Source: Planctomycetaceae bacterium (GTDB lineage: Bacteria > Planctomycetota > Planctomycetia > Planctomycetales > Planctomycetaceae). Taken from it: DNA of 64,000 bases. The notes beneath the pieces are model-generated. The model worked only from the letters and a program-made list of their open reading frames with translations. It made no database searches and was not told the origin of the DNA. The translations under genes and the position numbers were made by a program. Shown in pieces: positions 28,800 to 37,635 of this stretch. The first letter of the stretch is position 1; the number at the start of each line of letters is the position of its first letter. The stretch lies in the NCBI GenBank assembly GCA_041398825.1, contig JAWKTX010000009.1:124001-188000 (forward strand), given 5' to 3'.

Positions 28800-29759
28800 T
28801 TAGTGAATGGCGTTTACGGTGATCAGATCGACGGGTGTTTCTCGATCGATCAATTCAGTCGTGCCATCCATCAAGGCCTGCAGGGCATATTCGATACCGA
28901 ATACCGCCAACTGATCACCGTGCTGATCAGCGGTGGCGGTCATGTTGCCGTTAGCCAGCGATGATTTTACAGCGGAAATATTGTCGAACCCAACCACCTT
29001 GACATCATCCCTGCCCGCGCTGCGAATGGCCGCCATCGCACCAACGGCCATGCTGTCGTTGCAGGCAAGAATGGCTTTGATTTGTGGATGAGCCGTAAGA
29101 ATGGACGATGTCACCTGATCGGCAACAGTCATCTCCCACTGCGCGGATTGTGAATCGACAATTTTCATCCCCGCCTCAGTCATCGCATCCTGAAATCCCA
29201 GTTTCCGTTGCTGTCCATTGAAGCTGGTCGTGATTCCCTCCAGGATGGCAACTTCATCACCAGACTGAAGCTGGGTGGCGAGGAAATCGCCCACCTGTTT
29301 CGCGCCAGCCCTGTTGTTTGGACCAACGAATGGAATCTGGATTCCCGATTGTTCAAGTACATCGGCGTCGAGCTTGTTATCGATATTGATCACCACAATA
29401 CCTTCGTCCAGGGCTCTCTTCAGCACTGGCACCAGCGCTTTGGAGTCTGCCGGAGCGATGACGATGGCGTCTACCTGCTGAGCCATCATTTGTTCAACGA
29501 GCGAAACCTGACCACTCAAATCCGTTTCGTCGTTGATGCCGTTGACGATCAATTCGTATTCGCCGGAGTCCTTCTGATGATCGACGGCGCCTCTGGACAT
29601 CGTCGAAAAGAACTCGTTGGCCAGTGATTTCATAATCAGAGCAATGCGAGGCTTCACCGTTTCTGAACGGGTGCCGGTTTCACCGGAGTTGCCCGTTGAA
29701 CCGCCAGAGCAACCGACAAAGAGCGAGCACAACAGGAGTGCTGAAATTCTTGAAATCAT
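28800..29759 (-). CDS. periplasmic sugar-binding lipoprotein (ribose/LacI-type)
   Basis: About 319 residues from the ATG at 29759, which gives a compact lipoprotein signal ending SLFVGC; an upstream ATG at 29816 would add 19 residues ahead of the signal. The Peripla_BP_4 fold is clear: 'RIALIMKSLANEFFSTMSRG', 'VEQMMAQQVDAIVIAPADSK', 'GNMTATADQHGDQLAVFGIE', 'KAILACNDSMAVGAMAAI' and 'VKVVGFDNISAVKSSL'. Such proteins bind pentoses or hexoses for an ABC importer or a sensor kinase. No ATPase or permease is present nearby, so it is an orphan; 22 nt separate it from glcE. Confidence 0.9.
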   Translation of the reverse strand: MISRISALLLCSLFVGCSGGSTGNSGETGTRSETVKPRIALIMKSLANEFFSTMSRGAVDHQKDSGEYELIVNGINDETDLSGQVSLVEQMMAQQVDAIVIAPADSKALVPVLKRALDEGIVVINIDNKLDADVLEQSGIQIPFVGPNNRAGAKQVGDFLATQLQSGDEVAILEGITTSFNGQQRKLGFQDAMTEAGMKIVDSQSAQWEMTVADQVTSSILTAHPQIKAILACNDSMAVGAMAAIRSAGRDDVKVVGFDNISAVKSSLANGNMTATADQHGDQLAVFGIEYALQALMDGTTELIDRETPVDLITVNAIH

Positions 29760-29834
29760 TGCATAGCTCGCAGACGGGCGGGGGACATAAAGAATAGCCG
29801 GCGACTGCAAAATCAACCGCCGGATCAGTTGGCG

Positions 29835-30881
29835 TCATTTACCGCTGGCTGGCAAATTGAAGTCACCGCCCGTATTGCGCCAAATGGCATGCACGTGGTT
29901 TGCTTCATTTTGCGTGTTGTTGTATTCAATGATGAAGCTGGCCCCCTGGACAACATAATGGTGCGGTTGATTCAGTTCGGATCCACCCCACCATGCAATT
30001 GTAATGTCATCCATACCATGATCGTTGATCGCTTTCATACGCTCACGGACGACAGTCGCCGGCATCGCCGTGAGGTATTCACCTATCAACTGTTTGAGTA
30101 GGCCCTGTTGTTCAACGGACATGTCTGCGAATCGAAGCCCGACAGCTTCGGTGACAACCGGCTGAGCGACCCCACCACCGCGAATATCGTCAGGAGCTTT
30201 CGCATCGATGAACATCAATTTATGCTGTTCACTGGTGCACGCCTTCAGGATTTCTCTTGCAATGTCTTCCCGCCGACCGAGTACTCGGAGACTGCGCCCC
30301 GGTCCGGCATCGATCAGGCCCGGGTTTGCTCCGAAAAACTCGGGGGTGCTGCTGACAATTTGCCCTTCTCTGATGCTGAAGTTCAGCGAAAGGTGGTGTC
30401 CTTCGAAACGCCATCCCCAGATACCTTTGCTGGTTGGGGTACCAAAAATCGTGATGAAGTATTTGTGGGGGTGTCGGCGTTCACGGCGGTAGTCTTCCTC
30501 TCCACCTTCGAACAGATACAGAACTTCCTCCAGACTTCGAACCTGAAGGGTCTTCGCGTAACCTGCTGCCGACAGTCCCGAACTGACAAGGCTGTCCGCC
30601 GCTGACCTCGTTGCTCCGTTCAATTCACGCAGACTAACCCCGTTTCTTTCACGCGGAATGAAATGCCAGTTCAGGCGTTCTTCAGAATCGTAACTGTACT
30701 GAATCTTTGCCTTCTGGCTGTAATCCAGCGACTCCAACAGTCGCGTCGCCGCTTCTTGCATGGCAATGCCAGGAGCAGTGTTCGCAGGCGATTCTTCTGC
30801 GTAGACGTTCGTGGATGCGGAGGCAACTGCGAAGGCTGCCATCAAGGAAAGAGCGAAACGAATCTGGCGGGATGAAATCAT
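29835..30881 (-). CDS. secreted DUF3500 protein
   Basis: 348 residues with signal peptide (about 1-28, ending NVYAEE). The body matches the DUF3500 family: 'RLNWHFIPRERNGVSLRELN', 'ISIREGQ'-type strands around 'SLNFSIREGQIVSSTPEFFG', 'GRSLRVLGRREDIAREILKA', and the C-terminal 'WGGSELNQPHHYVVQGASFI' followed by 'EYNNTQNEANHVHAIWR'. The conserved His/Asn/Asp pattern at the C-terminus suggests a metal or haem-like site, but no activity is established. It lies 75 nt upstream of the sugar-binding gene on the same strand. Confidence 0.9.
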   Translation of the reverse strand: MISSRQIRFALSLMAAFAVASASTNVYAEESPANTAPGIAMQEAATRLLESLDYSQKAKIQYSYDSEERLNWHFIPRERNGVSLRELNGATRSAADSLVSSGLSAAGYAKTLQVRSLEEVLYLFEGGEEDYRRERRHPHKYFITIFGTPTSKGIWGWRFEGHHLSLNFSIREGQIVSSTPEFFGANPGLIDAGPGRSLRVLGRREDIAREILKACTSEQHKLMFIDAKAPDDIRGGGVAQPVVTEAVGLRFADMSVEQQGLLKQLIGEYLTAMPATVVRERMKAINDHGMDDITIAWWGGSELNQPHHYVVQGASFIIEYNNTQNEANHVHAIWRNTGGDFNLPASGK

Positions 30882-31027
30882 GGAATTCCGATCAAGACTG
30901 AAGTGAACGCGGGGTGGAAAGAGCGGGATGGAACGCCGTTGCCTGAATCTGCGAATTGTTTCCGCAGTGCGACGAAGGCAAATCGGAGTTTCACGTCGGT
31001 TTCAGCTGTTAACGACCAAGCCGGAGT

Positions 31028-31364
31028 CTAGCCAGGTGGCCATGCAAGGTCACGTCCGCCGAGGATGTGAATATGCAGATGAAAGACAGTCTGGCCACCA
31101 TGGGCACCTGTGTTGATGACAGTGCGGTACCCTCCCGATAATCCCAGGTGAGCCGCAATTTCAGGAACTTTCAGGAGCAAATGCCCTGCCAGCTCCCGGT
31201 GCTTCTCCTGCAATCCGTCCAGTGATTCGACAGGCTCCCTGGGGATCAAAAGCACGTGGACGGGAGCCTGAGGATTTACGTCACGAAAAGCGAGACAGTG
31301 TTCGTCTTCGTAGACGATATCCGCGGGAATGTCTTCGGTTGATGATCTTGGTAAATATGGTCAC
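31028..31364 (-). pseudogene. HIT-family hydrolase gene with a single-base frameshift
   Basis: Reading from a GTG (31362-31364) with GAGGG 6 nt upstream gives the standard HIT start 'VTIFTKIINR'. The frame must then shift at the AACCGAAGAC segment (31331-31340) to continue as 'DIPADIVYEDEHCLAFRDV', 'NPQAPVHVLLIPREPVESLD', and the catalytic triad motif 'GGQTVFHLHIHILGGRDL' near the end. Removing one A in the GAA restores a full 111-residue HIT protein (usual length 110-115). HIT enzymes hydrolyse nucleotide phosphoramidates such as AMP-NH2. It is either a genuine recent pseudogene or a sequencing/assembly error; the otherwise intact motifs favour a recent or technical event. Confidence 0.82.
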
Positions 31365-31740
31365 GAAGAACCCTCGACAGAGATTGAACAGGGGGCGACC
31401 GTCTTTGAAGATTGGCCCGCCCGAAGATGCCCGGGATGTTATCAGACCGACAGGGAGGAACAACCGCCAGAACGTTGTGCATCTCTTACTGCATCCGGGC
31501 AGTGGCGGAATCTCAAAATGCGGCTTATCATTGCCGAGCACATTCTGACGCGACAACGTCCTCGGGTGGATCGAGGCACATTACTGAACCCGTCTGGATG
31601 GCCTCAGATAACCGGCTGATGGAATACGGTTCGGGCCTTCAGAATCAGGCAGCCGCCGGCACGTGTATTCGTGGAAACTTTGGACAGAGACCAACCGAGA
31701 AGCGATTCCCCAAACCCACCTTCGACAGAGAGCCCTCACA
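31365..31740. other. divergent intergenic region, nothing recognised
   Basis: 376 bp between the minus-strand HIT gene and the plus-strand isomerase gene. No protein family, hairpin with U-tract or tRNA-like sequence is visible. Confidence 0.4.
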
Positions 31741-32667
31741 ATGACTTTTAACCGCAGAGAATTTCTGGCAGCCGCCATTGCAGCCACCGCCGTGCAGTCC
31801 GGAATCAATTCCAGGGGGATCTCGGCTGCAGAGCCACCCGTTCGAACCGGAGCGCCACTGCTCAAACTGAGTCTGGCTGCGTACTCTTTCAACAAACTGC
31901 TGCCGCGACGAGGTACGGCTGATCAGATCGCTGCGGCGAAAATGAAGCTGGAAGACTTTATTCATTACTGCGCTGAACAGGGGCTGGGGGCGACGGAACT
32001 GACAGGCTACTATTTTCCGAAGGATGTCACGTCGGAGTATCTACTGAGCGTCAGACAACTAACGCATCGACTGGGTCTGGCAATTTCCGGCACAGCGATC
32101 GGAAATGACTTCTGTCTGCCCGAAGGTGAAGCCCGACAGAATCAATTGGCAGAATGCCGCGAATGGATCGACTATGCCGCCATCATGGGGGCACCGTGCA
32201 TTCGCATTTTCGCCGGAAAAGTCCCCAAAGGTGATTCTGAAGACGCAGCCATCGAAAGGTGTGCCGCGGGAATCAATGAGTCACTGGAGTATGCGGCTGC
32301 CAAAGGCGTCTTTCTCGCGATGGAAAACCATGGTGGTATTACATCGACTCCCGATCAGATGATGAAGATTATCGACAAAGTGAAGGACAGCCCCTGGTTT
32401 GGTGTGAACTTTGACAGCGGCAACTTCCGGACAGATGATCCTTATCGAGATCTCGAAAAAATTGCACCGTGGGCAGTGAATGCACAAATCAAGGTTGCGA
32501 TTGCTCCCGACGGTGGCCCAAAACAGCCTGCTGATTTGCCTCGGATCGTCGACATCCTCAAGAAGTCGGGATACCGAGGTTACGTTGCGTTCGAATACGA
32601 AGAGTCAGAACCGCCCCATGAAACAATCCCGGTTTATTTGCGACAGCTGCAGGATCTGATGGCTTAA
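31741..32667 (+). CDS. Tat-exported sugar phosphate isomerase/epimerase-like TIM barrel
   Basis: About 308 residues from the ATG at 31741; the longer frame from 31663 has no signal logic. A twin-arginine signal (TFNRREFLAAAIAATAV) indicates folded export. The AP endonuclease 2/xylose-isomerase-like barrel shows 'LEDFIHYCAEQGLGATELTG', 'PCIRIFAGKVPKG', 'GVFLAMENHGGITSTPDQMM' with metal-binding Glu/His, 'WFGVNFDSGNFRTDDPYRDL' and 'GYRGYVAFEYEESEPPHETI'. Related planctomycete proteins are annotated as sugar phosphate isomerase/epimerase; the true substrate is unknown. Monocistronic. Confidence 0.9.
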   Translation: MTFNRREFLAAAIAATAVQSGINSRGISAAEPPVRTGAPLLKLSLAAYSFNKLLPRRGTADQIAAAKMKLEDFIHYCAEQGLGATELTGYYFPKDVTSEYLLSVRQLTHRLGLAISGTAIGNDFCLPEGEARQNQLAECREWIDYAAIMGAPCIRIFAGKVPKGDSEDAAIERCAAGINESLEYAAAKGVFLAMENHGGITSTPDQMMKIIDKVKDSPWFGVNFDSGNFRTDDPYRDLEKIAPWAVNAQIKVAIAPDGGPKQPADLPRIVDILKKSGYRGYVAFEYEESEPPHETIPVYLRQLQDLMA

Positions 32668-33017
32668 CAGGCAGGAGAGTTTCAGCAGCCAGCGACCCTT
32701 TGAATAGCGGTACACAATGCGACAGCGACGGATCGCCTTACTGCAAATTCCTGTGATAACGTACCTTACTGACGCTTCGGGTTACGTTTCATGCGGATCT
32801 TCAACGGGTTGCTGACTCACGCCGCCAACTCACGCGATCGTCGGGGTGTGAATGATGTTCTCAATTGTCGCACCCGTCGATCCTAATTGGTTGCGAGAGA
32901 GCCGTTTTTTCGTGCGGGCCACGACTCAACAGCTGAATGCACTGTTCGTGGTTAAGTGACCCTGTTGGCCAGCAGATGCCATTGATGTGTATGTCCCGTG
33001 GAAAACCGAACAAGGAA
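32668..33017. other. convergent intergenic region, nothing recognised
   Basis: 350 bp between the convergent isomerase and sulfatase genes. I see no U-tailed terminator hairpin on either strand and no small gene with recognisable features. Confidence 0.35.
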
Positions 33018-34670
33018 TTAGTCGATCCCCTTTCTGTTTTTGCTGTCGCCAGGGAGTTTCAAGGGTTGGCGATTCCTGGGCGCTGAGCGGCCGGTCTCAG
33101 AGATCAGTTGTTGAAGCAGCAACTGCATCTGCTGGCGCTGGGCAGACTCTTTGAAATAAAGGTTTGTCGTTTCGCCAGCGTCGTGCGACAGGTTGTACAA
33201 TTGACCGTCCGCATCAGGTTCAGATTCGACAAGTGCGAATTCCTTCAGCAGGCCCTGCGAATAATCATTGCCACCCGAGCCTTTGTGATCCAGATATTTC
33301 CAGGCTCCCTGACGTAGCTGAAATTCCCCACGAAAACTCTGGGTCAACATGTGAGACCGAATTGAAACCTCTTCGCTATGAATGCCCAGCAGGACGGGCA
33401 GCATATCGAAGCTGTCCACCGCCACCTCGTCCGGTAGTGCAAAACCGACGACAGATGCCAGCGTGGCAAAAATGTCTGTGGTGTTGATGAGTTGCTGCGA
33501 GACGCGGTTTGCCGGAATCCGGCCCGGCCATCGAACGATGAGTGGAACGCGGTGTCCGCCCTCCCAACCGTCGCGTTTCATGCCGCGAAATCCACCGGCC
33601 GCGTCATGTTGATGGTCTTTTCGCATCCATACGGTATGCATCGTCTCCGGGCCATTGTCCGAATTGAAAATGATCAGCGTGTCTTCATCGATGCCCTGGC
33701 GAGCAATTTCATCCAGTAGTCGCCCCGTCAGAGTGTCCAGTTCACGAATGAAATCGCCCCTGGGGCCCGCCTGAGTTGCGCCAGCGAACTCAGCAGCCGG
33801 CAACACAGGAGCATGGGAGATCTGAGTGGACAAAACCGCAAAGAATGGCTGATCGGCATATCGACGCCGATGTTCGCGAATGAAAGTAACTACCTTTTCA
33901 TAGAACAACAAATCCGCGTCCACAAATTGGTAGCCGTCCGCCATCCATCCTTCGTCATTATCCCATCGCCACTTGCCTCCGGGGTTCGGTAGCCGGTCAC
34001 GCTTGTGACGAAATGTGGCCGGGACCGGGACCTGTCCATTTTCGATGTAGACATACAATGGGTCGGTTGTCGGGCAGTTGGGAGTAACAAATGATTCGTC
34101 AAACCCTCGATTGTTGGGGCCATCGATCAGCGGCGTGCTGCGTTCGTAATCAATCAGCAGAGAGTTCTCGAAACCACCTCCCAGCTGCCGCCCGTTTTCG
34201 TCAAGCCACGTCAGGCCCAGATGCCACTTGCCAAACACTCCTGTCCGGTATCCCTGGTTCTGCAGCATCTGACCAAGCGTTAACTGATCGGGAGCGAGAT
34301 AGCTGGGTCCTCCGGGCCCTTCAAAGGCCGTTGACCGTCTCCCGGTGCGACAGACCAGATTGCCTGAAAACAGTCCATAGCGTGAAGGCGAACAGATTGT
34401 AGAGGGGCTGTGAGCGTCGACAAATCGCATCCCTTCACGCGCCATCTGATCAAGACGCGGCGTTGAATATGCCGCTTGCGGGTTGTAGATCGAAACATCG
34501 CCATAGCCGAGATCGTCCGCATAAATGATGACGATATTCGGCAACCGCTGGGATCCTCCTGCGACGCCTTCTGGTTGATACGAGGCAATTGAGCAAAACA
34601 GAATGCCAAGGAAGACCTTTGGAATCGGCGTTCCTACCGGATTTTTATCCGCACTGATAACAATCGACAT
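33018..34670 (-). CDS. secreted arylsulfatase (formylglycine type)
   Basis: About 550 residues from the ATG at 34670, chosen because GAGGG lies 6 nt upstream and a signal peptide follows; the frame opens 62 codons earlier. Sulfatase fold: metal ligands in 'NIVIIYADDLGYGDVSIYNP', the modification motif C93-S-P-S-R in 'HSPSTICSPSRYGLFSGN', 'YRTGVFGKWHLGL', and 'DTLIIFNSDNGPETMH' (second metal site). Cys93 must be oxidised to formylglycine by a maturase not in this window. It probably removes sulfate esters from algal polysaccharides, as expected for marine planctomycetes, but the substrate is not evident. No GH or PL enzymes are adjacent. Confidence 0.93.
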   Translation of the reverse strand: MSIVISADKNPVGTPIPKVFLGILFCSIASYQPEGVAGGSQRLPNIVIIYADDLGYGDVSIYNPQAAYSTPRLDQMAREGMRFVDAHSPSTICSPSRYGLFSGNLVCRTGRRSTAFEGPGGPSYLAPDQLTLGQMLQNQGYRTGVFGKWHLGLTWLDENGRQLGGGFENSLLIDYERSTPLIDGPNNRGFDESFVTPNCPTTDPLYVYIENGQVPVPATFRHKRDRLPNPGGKWRWDNDEGWMADGYQFVDADLLFYEKVVTFIREHRRRYADQPFFAVLSTQISHAPVLPAAEFAGATQAGPRGDFIRELDTLTGRLLDEIARQGIDEDTLIIFNSDNGPETMHTVWMRKDHQHDAAGGFRGMKRDGWEGGHRVPLIVRWPGRIPANRVSQQLINTTDIFATLASVVGFALPDEVAVDSFDMLPVLLGIHSEEVSIRSHMLTQSFRGEFQLRQGAWKYLDHKGSGGNDYSQGLLKEFALVESEPDADGQLYNLSHDAGETTNLYFKESAQRQQMQLLLQQLISETGRSAPRNRQPLKLPGDSKNRKGID

Positions 34671-35547
34671 CTGAAACCCTCGTGCCAGCACCACCTGCAA
34701 CGCCGTGTCAGCAGACGCCGGGCTTACTTGCGTTTGCAGCAGGATAGCGGGTCTCAGCCAGAATGGGAGACGATTCGGCAGCGGAGAGAATCGTTGCATT
34801 CTCAGGGACGAGTGCCCGGCTTGCGGACGAGGCACGCTGGTCACCATCGGTATCAAATCACCAGAACTGATTTCGCTGGGCAGTCAAGCTTCCCTGCGAT
34901 CAGGAACTCCATCATTGTTGGCGTCCATTTGGGCGAAGGTCGTTCAGGAACTTGCGGACCCGTCATTCCGGGTGATGTTCAGCCTCCTTTCAACGAAGCA
35001 CAACATCACGACATTATTGACGTGGGTCGTGGGATGCCCGGTAATTTCTCGCACCGTCTGCAAAGACTGAGGATCCGCTGACAATTGCCCGCACCCGACG
35101 AGCGATCTGCTGCGTCTGAAACGGCCCGCTTCGCTCTCGACCTCCCAACCAAACCATCGCAGCGGCGGCTGAATGTTAGTATGGGTAGTTTATGTGCGAC
35201 TTTTATGGTCAGCAAAGATTGAAGGGAGGCAACAGTGCTGCCAAGGGTTTCGGTGGTGATACTGGTAGTGATTGATTCATCCCTCTGATTGTTATTGGTC
35301 GAACAACAAGAGTGTCAGGAACTACCGTTCTAATCGGAACAACAGCCACATGTGGCACACGCGGCTCAATGTGGCTGGGGTTGTGAACAGCAACGAAGAA
35401 TTCTGGCAGGCGATGGGAAACAGGCCGCAATCGGTTTGTGATTTCGGCTGACTCAGTTTTTTTGAATGTCTGGATGTCCCGCACCGAAGTGGGGCATCGC
35501 CAGTCGCGGTCGTTTAAGCGATCGCGAATCTCATGGAGGGGGCTCAA
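34671..35547. other. long divergent intergenic region with EF-hand-like remnant
   Basis: About 877 bp, the longest gap in the window. On the minus strand a frame reaching 34884 encodes 'TTFAQMDANNDGVPDRREA', an EF-hand/thrombospondin type 3-like calcium loop. The same frame upstream is open for some 50 codons but is broken by a TGA at 34944-34946. A separate 46-codon ATG frame (MVWLGGRERSGPFQTQQ...) lies further upstream on the same strand. Neither has enough support to be called a gene. GGAGGGG precedes the start at 35548. Confidence 0.4.
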
Positions 35548-36393
35548 ATGCTACGCAGGGGATTTGCAGCGCTGATGATGGGCGTCGTTTGCGCCGGCAG
35601 CGTAACAGCCGACGATGCAGCGCGCAATCAGGACAGCGCACATCGGCCCGGTATACTCAACTGGCTTCGTCAGAAACCAGTTGCGTCAACAGGTAAGGCA
35701 ACTATGAATTCAGCTCCGGCAGGCATCACGCACGCCGTAGTTGAGGATGCAGAACGTCAGGCGGCTCAGGTGCAGATTCGGCAGACATCGAATCAGCCCG
35801 ATGAAGAAGTCGTCGCTGCCGAAGACGCATCGCCGCGACCGGTTCCAATCGAACAGGCTCCGGTTGTTCCCAATATGGATGCCGTCAGTGGCCCTCAGTA
35901 CTTTAGTGCGACTGCTTCGGCAAGCACGACAGTAACGAGTCCGGTACCAGTGCATCCATCTGACAACTGGCAGCAATTCAATGCTCCGGTTCCTGTGTAT
36001 GCAACGTCGGCCGCGCCCTTCACCCCGATTTCCAACTCCGGAATGGCTGGCCCGGTAATCATGAACCAGGGCATGGTCAGTGGCAATGTGCCAAGTGGTC
36101 AGTACCCAATGACGGGCGCGTCGCTCTACCCGGCACCTGTGCCAGGGATTCCGCACCAGATCGGCGGAACGCTGATTCCTAATCAGGCGTTCCACCCACA
36201 CGAGATGCTGTACGAACACAAGTACCGCGCGATGTATCCCCCCTATTACTACAAAGTTAATGGCGGTTGGATGGTTACGCCTTTTGGAGTCTGGTCACAC
36301 GAGGACTGGAAGCTTCAGGGCACGACCGTAGAAGTCAACTACAAGTCATCTATCAGTCCGTTCTCCTTCTACAAGCGACCGCCACGACGCTAA
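35548..36393 (+). CDS. secreted Pro/Tyr-rich protein of unknown function
   Basis: About 281 residues from the ATG at 35548 (GGAGGGG 6 nt upstream; another ATG 15 nt earlier). Signal peptide about 1-20 (ending SVTADD). The middle (about 60-200) is low-complexity, rich in Pro, Ser, Ala and Val with 'PVPVHPSDNWQQF' and 'PVPVYATSA'. The C-terminal about 70 residues are denser and Tyr/Trp-rich: 'HEMLYEHKYRAMYPPYYYKV', 'NGGWMVTPFGVWSHEDWKLQ', 'GTTVEVNYKSSISPFSFYKR'. This C-terminal block looks like a conserved domain. No family is recognised. It heads a cluster of three secreted proteins; a cell-surface or wall role is inferred only from composition. Confidence 0.8.
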   Translation: MLRRGFAALMMGVVCAGSVTADDAARNQDSAHRPGILNWLRQKPVASTGKATMNSAPAGITHAVVEDAERQAAQVQIRQTSNQPDEEVVAAEDASPRPVPIEQAPVVPNMDAVSGPQYFSATASASTTVTSPVPVHPSDNWQQFNAPVPVYATSAAPFTPISNSGMAGPVIMNQGMVSGNVPSGQYPMTGASLYPAPVPGIPHQIGGTLIPNQAFHPHEMLYEHKYRAMYPPYYYKVNGGWMVTPFGVWSHEDWKLQGTTVEVNYKSSISPFSFYKRPPRR

Positions 36394-36538
36394 ACGACGT
36401 TGCTGTCACTTCGGAGCGACAGGACGCCTCATTGATTGCTGCTTCGAACAGCTGCGATCGCGAGGCCGGATGGCTGAACGTCAGCCGGGTCGCTTTACCG
36501 TTTTTCGTTGATCCTCAACAGTTGCAGGTACCATTGAA

Positions 36539-37432
36539 ATGAAACCTATAAGCTGCAATCTGATCCGGAGCACAGCGGCTGTCTGCGTGCTGATCGTTTC
36601 CGGATTTGCCCACGCTGAAGATGGCGTTGTCCGACTCTCTGATCGTGGCAGTGCCGGAATGATTCGACAATCAGACCACGTGCCTGCTGGATTCCAGCAG
36701 GCCGCTTACGCACCGGACCTGACTCCCGTGCCTGAGTACGGACAGTATGCAGGATGTGTCACTCCCGGCCCGGGCTGCGCCCTGCCGGAAATGTCCTGCG
36801 GTATGATGGGGGCGTGCGGTGATAGCTGCGGCTATCAGCCATGCGATCCCTGTGGAGGTTGCGGTGATGGCTGCGGAGAATTCTGCGGCAGTGCCTGCAG
36901 CTGCGATGGTGGCCAGTGCTACTACGGCCCCGGTTACCAGCAGCGTATGATTACGCTGTTTCCAAAGAAAGCATGCCCCAGTACAGGAAGTGCAGTACGG
37001 GATGTGTGGCGTGGACATGCCATGAGCTTCCGTAACAAGAATGCACGTCTTGCGGATCATCTGTTCGGATGGATGATTCCATCCGGATGTTGTGGCAAGG
37101 GGTGTCCACCGGTTGGCAAGTACAACATTACTTACGCCGATCAGCCCGGCTACGCAGACTCTCGCGACGGTCAGATGTATGCGGCTCAGGGCTACGGAAT
37201 TCCGATGACGGTGCCTCTCGCTCCAAACGTTCACCAGCAATACAACTACAGCTGGGGGGTACCTTCAAGCCGTCTGACACAGATTTCAAACTATAACCCC
37301 GCAACTTCTGCTCAACCACTACACCATCAGACGTGGCCATCGGGGGCAGTTGCTCCGGCCGCTCGCCACCTGCATACGCCGGGTGAGACGCTTCGACGTG
37401 CTCATGAATATCTTCATCCCGGTAACTTCTGA
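36539..37432 (+). CDS. secreted Cys/Gly-rich protein of unknown function
   Basis: 297 residues, signal peptide about 1-26 (ending GFAHAED). A Cys/Gly-rich segment (about 73-127) has 13 cysteines in 'CGDSCGYQPCDPCGGCGDGC'-type repeats. A second block (about 155-235) holds 'DHLFGWMIPSGCCGKGCPPV' and 'YADQPGYADSRDGQMYAAQG', then the C-terminal Tyr-rich 'VHQQYNYSWGVPSSRLTQIS'. I recognise the second block as a recurring hypothetical-protein pattern in planctomycetes, with no known function. The Cys spacing suggests disulfide cross-linking outside the cell. It follows the Pro/Tyr-rich gene by 145 nt. Confidence 0.82.
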   Translation: MKPISCNLIRSTAAVCVLIVSGFAHAEDGVVRLSDRGSAGMIRQSDHVPAGFQQAAYAPDLTPVPEYGQYAGCVTPGPGCALPEMSCGMMGACGDSCGYQPCDPCGGCGDGCGEFCGSACSCDGGQCYYGPGYQQRMITLFPKKACPSTGSAVRDVWRGHAMSFRNKNARLADHLFGWMIPSGCCGKGCPPVGKYNITYADQPGYADSRDGQMYAAQGYGIPMTVPLAPNVHQQYNYSWGVPSSRLTQISNYNPATSAQPLHHQTWPSGAVAPAARHLHTPGETLRRAHEYLHPGNF

Positions 37433-37434
37433 TT

Positions 37435-37499
37435 CCAACTGACGTTCTTTGAGTTGGTTCGAATTGTGATGAATTGAGTTCGGCTTACCACCGAACTCA
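37435..37499 (+). promoter_or_regulatory. two tandem stem-loops between secreted-protein genes
   Basis: The first is CCAACT / AGTTGG (37435-37457, 11-nt loop). The second is a perfect 9-bp stem TGAGTTCGG-CTTACCA-CCGAACTCA (37475-37499). No U-tract follows, so an mRNA-stability or weak termination element is likelier than a strong terminator. Confidence 0.5.
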
Positions 37500-37635
37500 T
37501 TCAAACTACCTGTTCTCAGTCTGGCTCCGCCGCACCGGAGCGAGGAAGTGATGCAGCCGCACCTGCATCGCATCCATCAACAAATTGGTCCACGTTCCGA
37601 AGCATAAAACCCTCGCTTCGTCGGAGAAGGAACTC

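Noticed and set aside
31222..31744. Plus-strand frames overlapping the HIT gene and the following gap
   Set aside because: Antisense to the well-supported HIT motifs, with no features of their own.
34928..34960. In-frame TGA as a selenocysteine codon in the EF-hand remnant
   Set aside because: No SECIS-like hairpin directly downstream and no reason for selenocysteine in an EF-hand; decay is simpler.
37456..37470. GGTTCGAATT resembling a tRNA T-loop
   Set aside because: No acceptor, D- or anticodon stem can be built around it; it sits between two hairpins.
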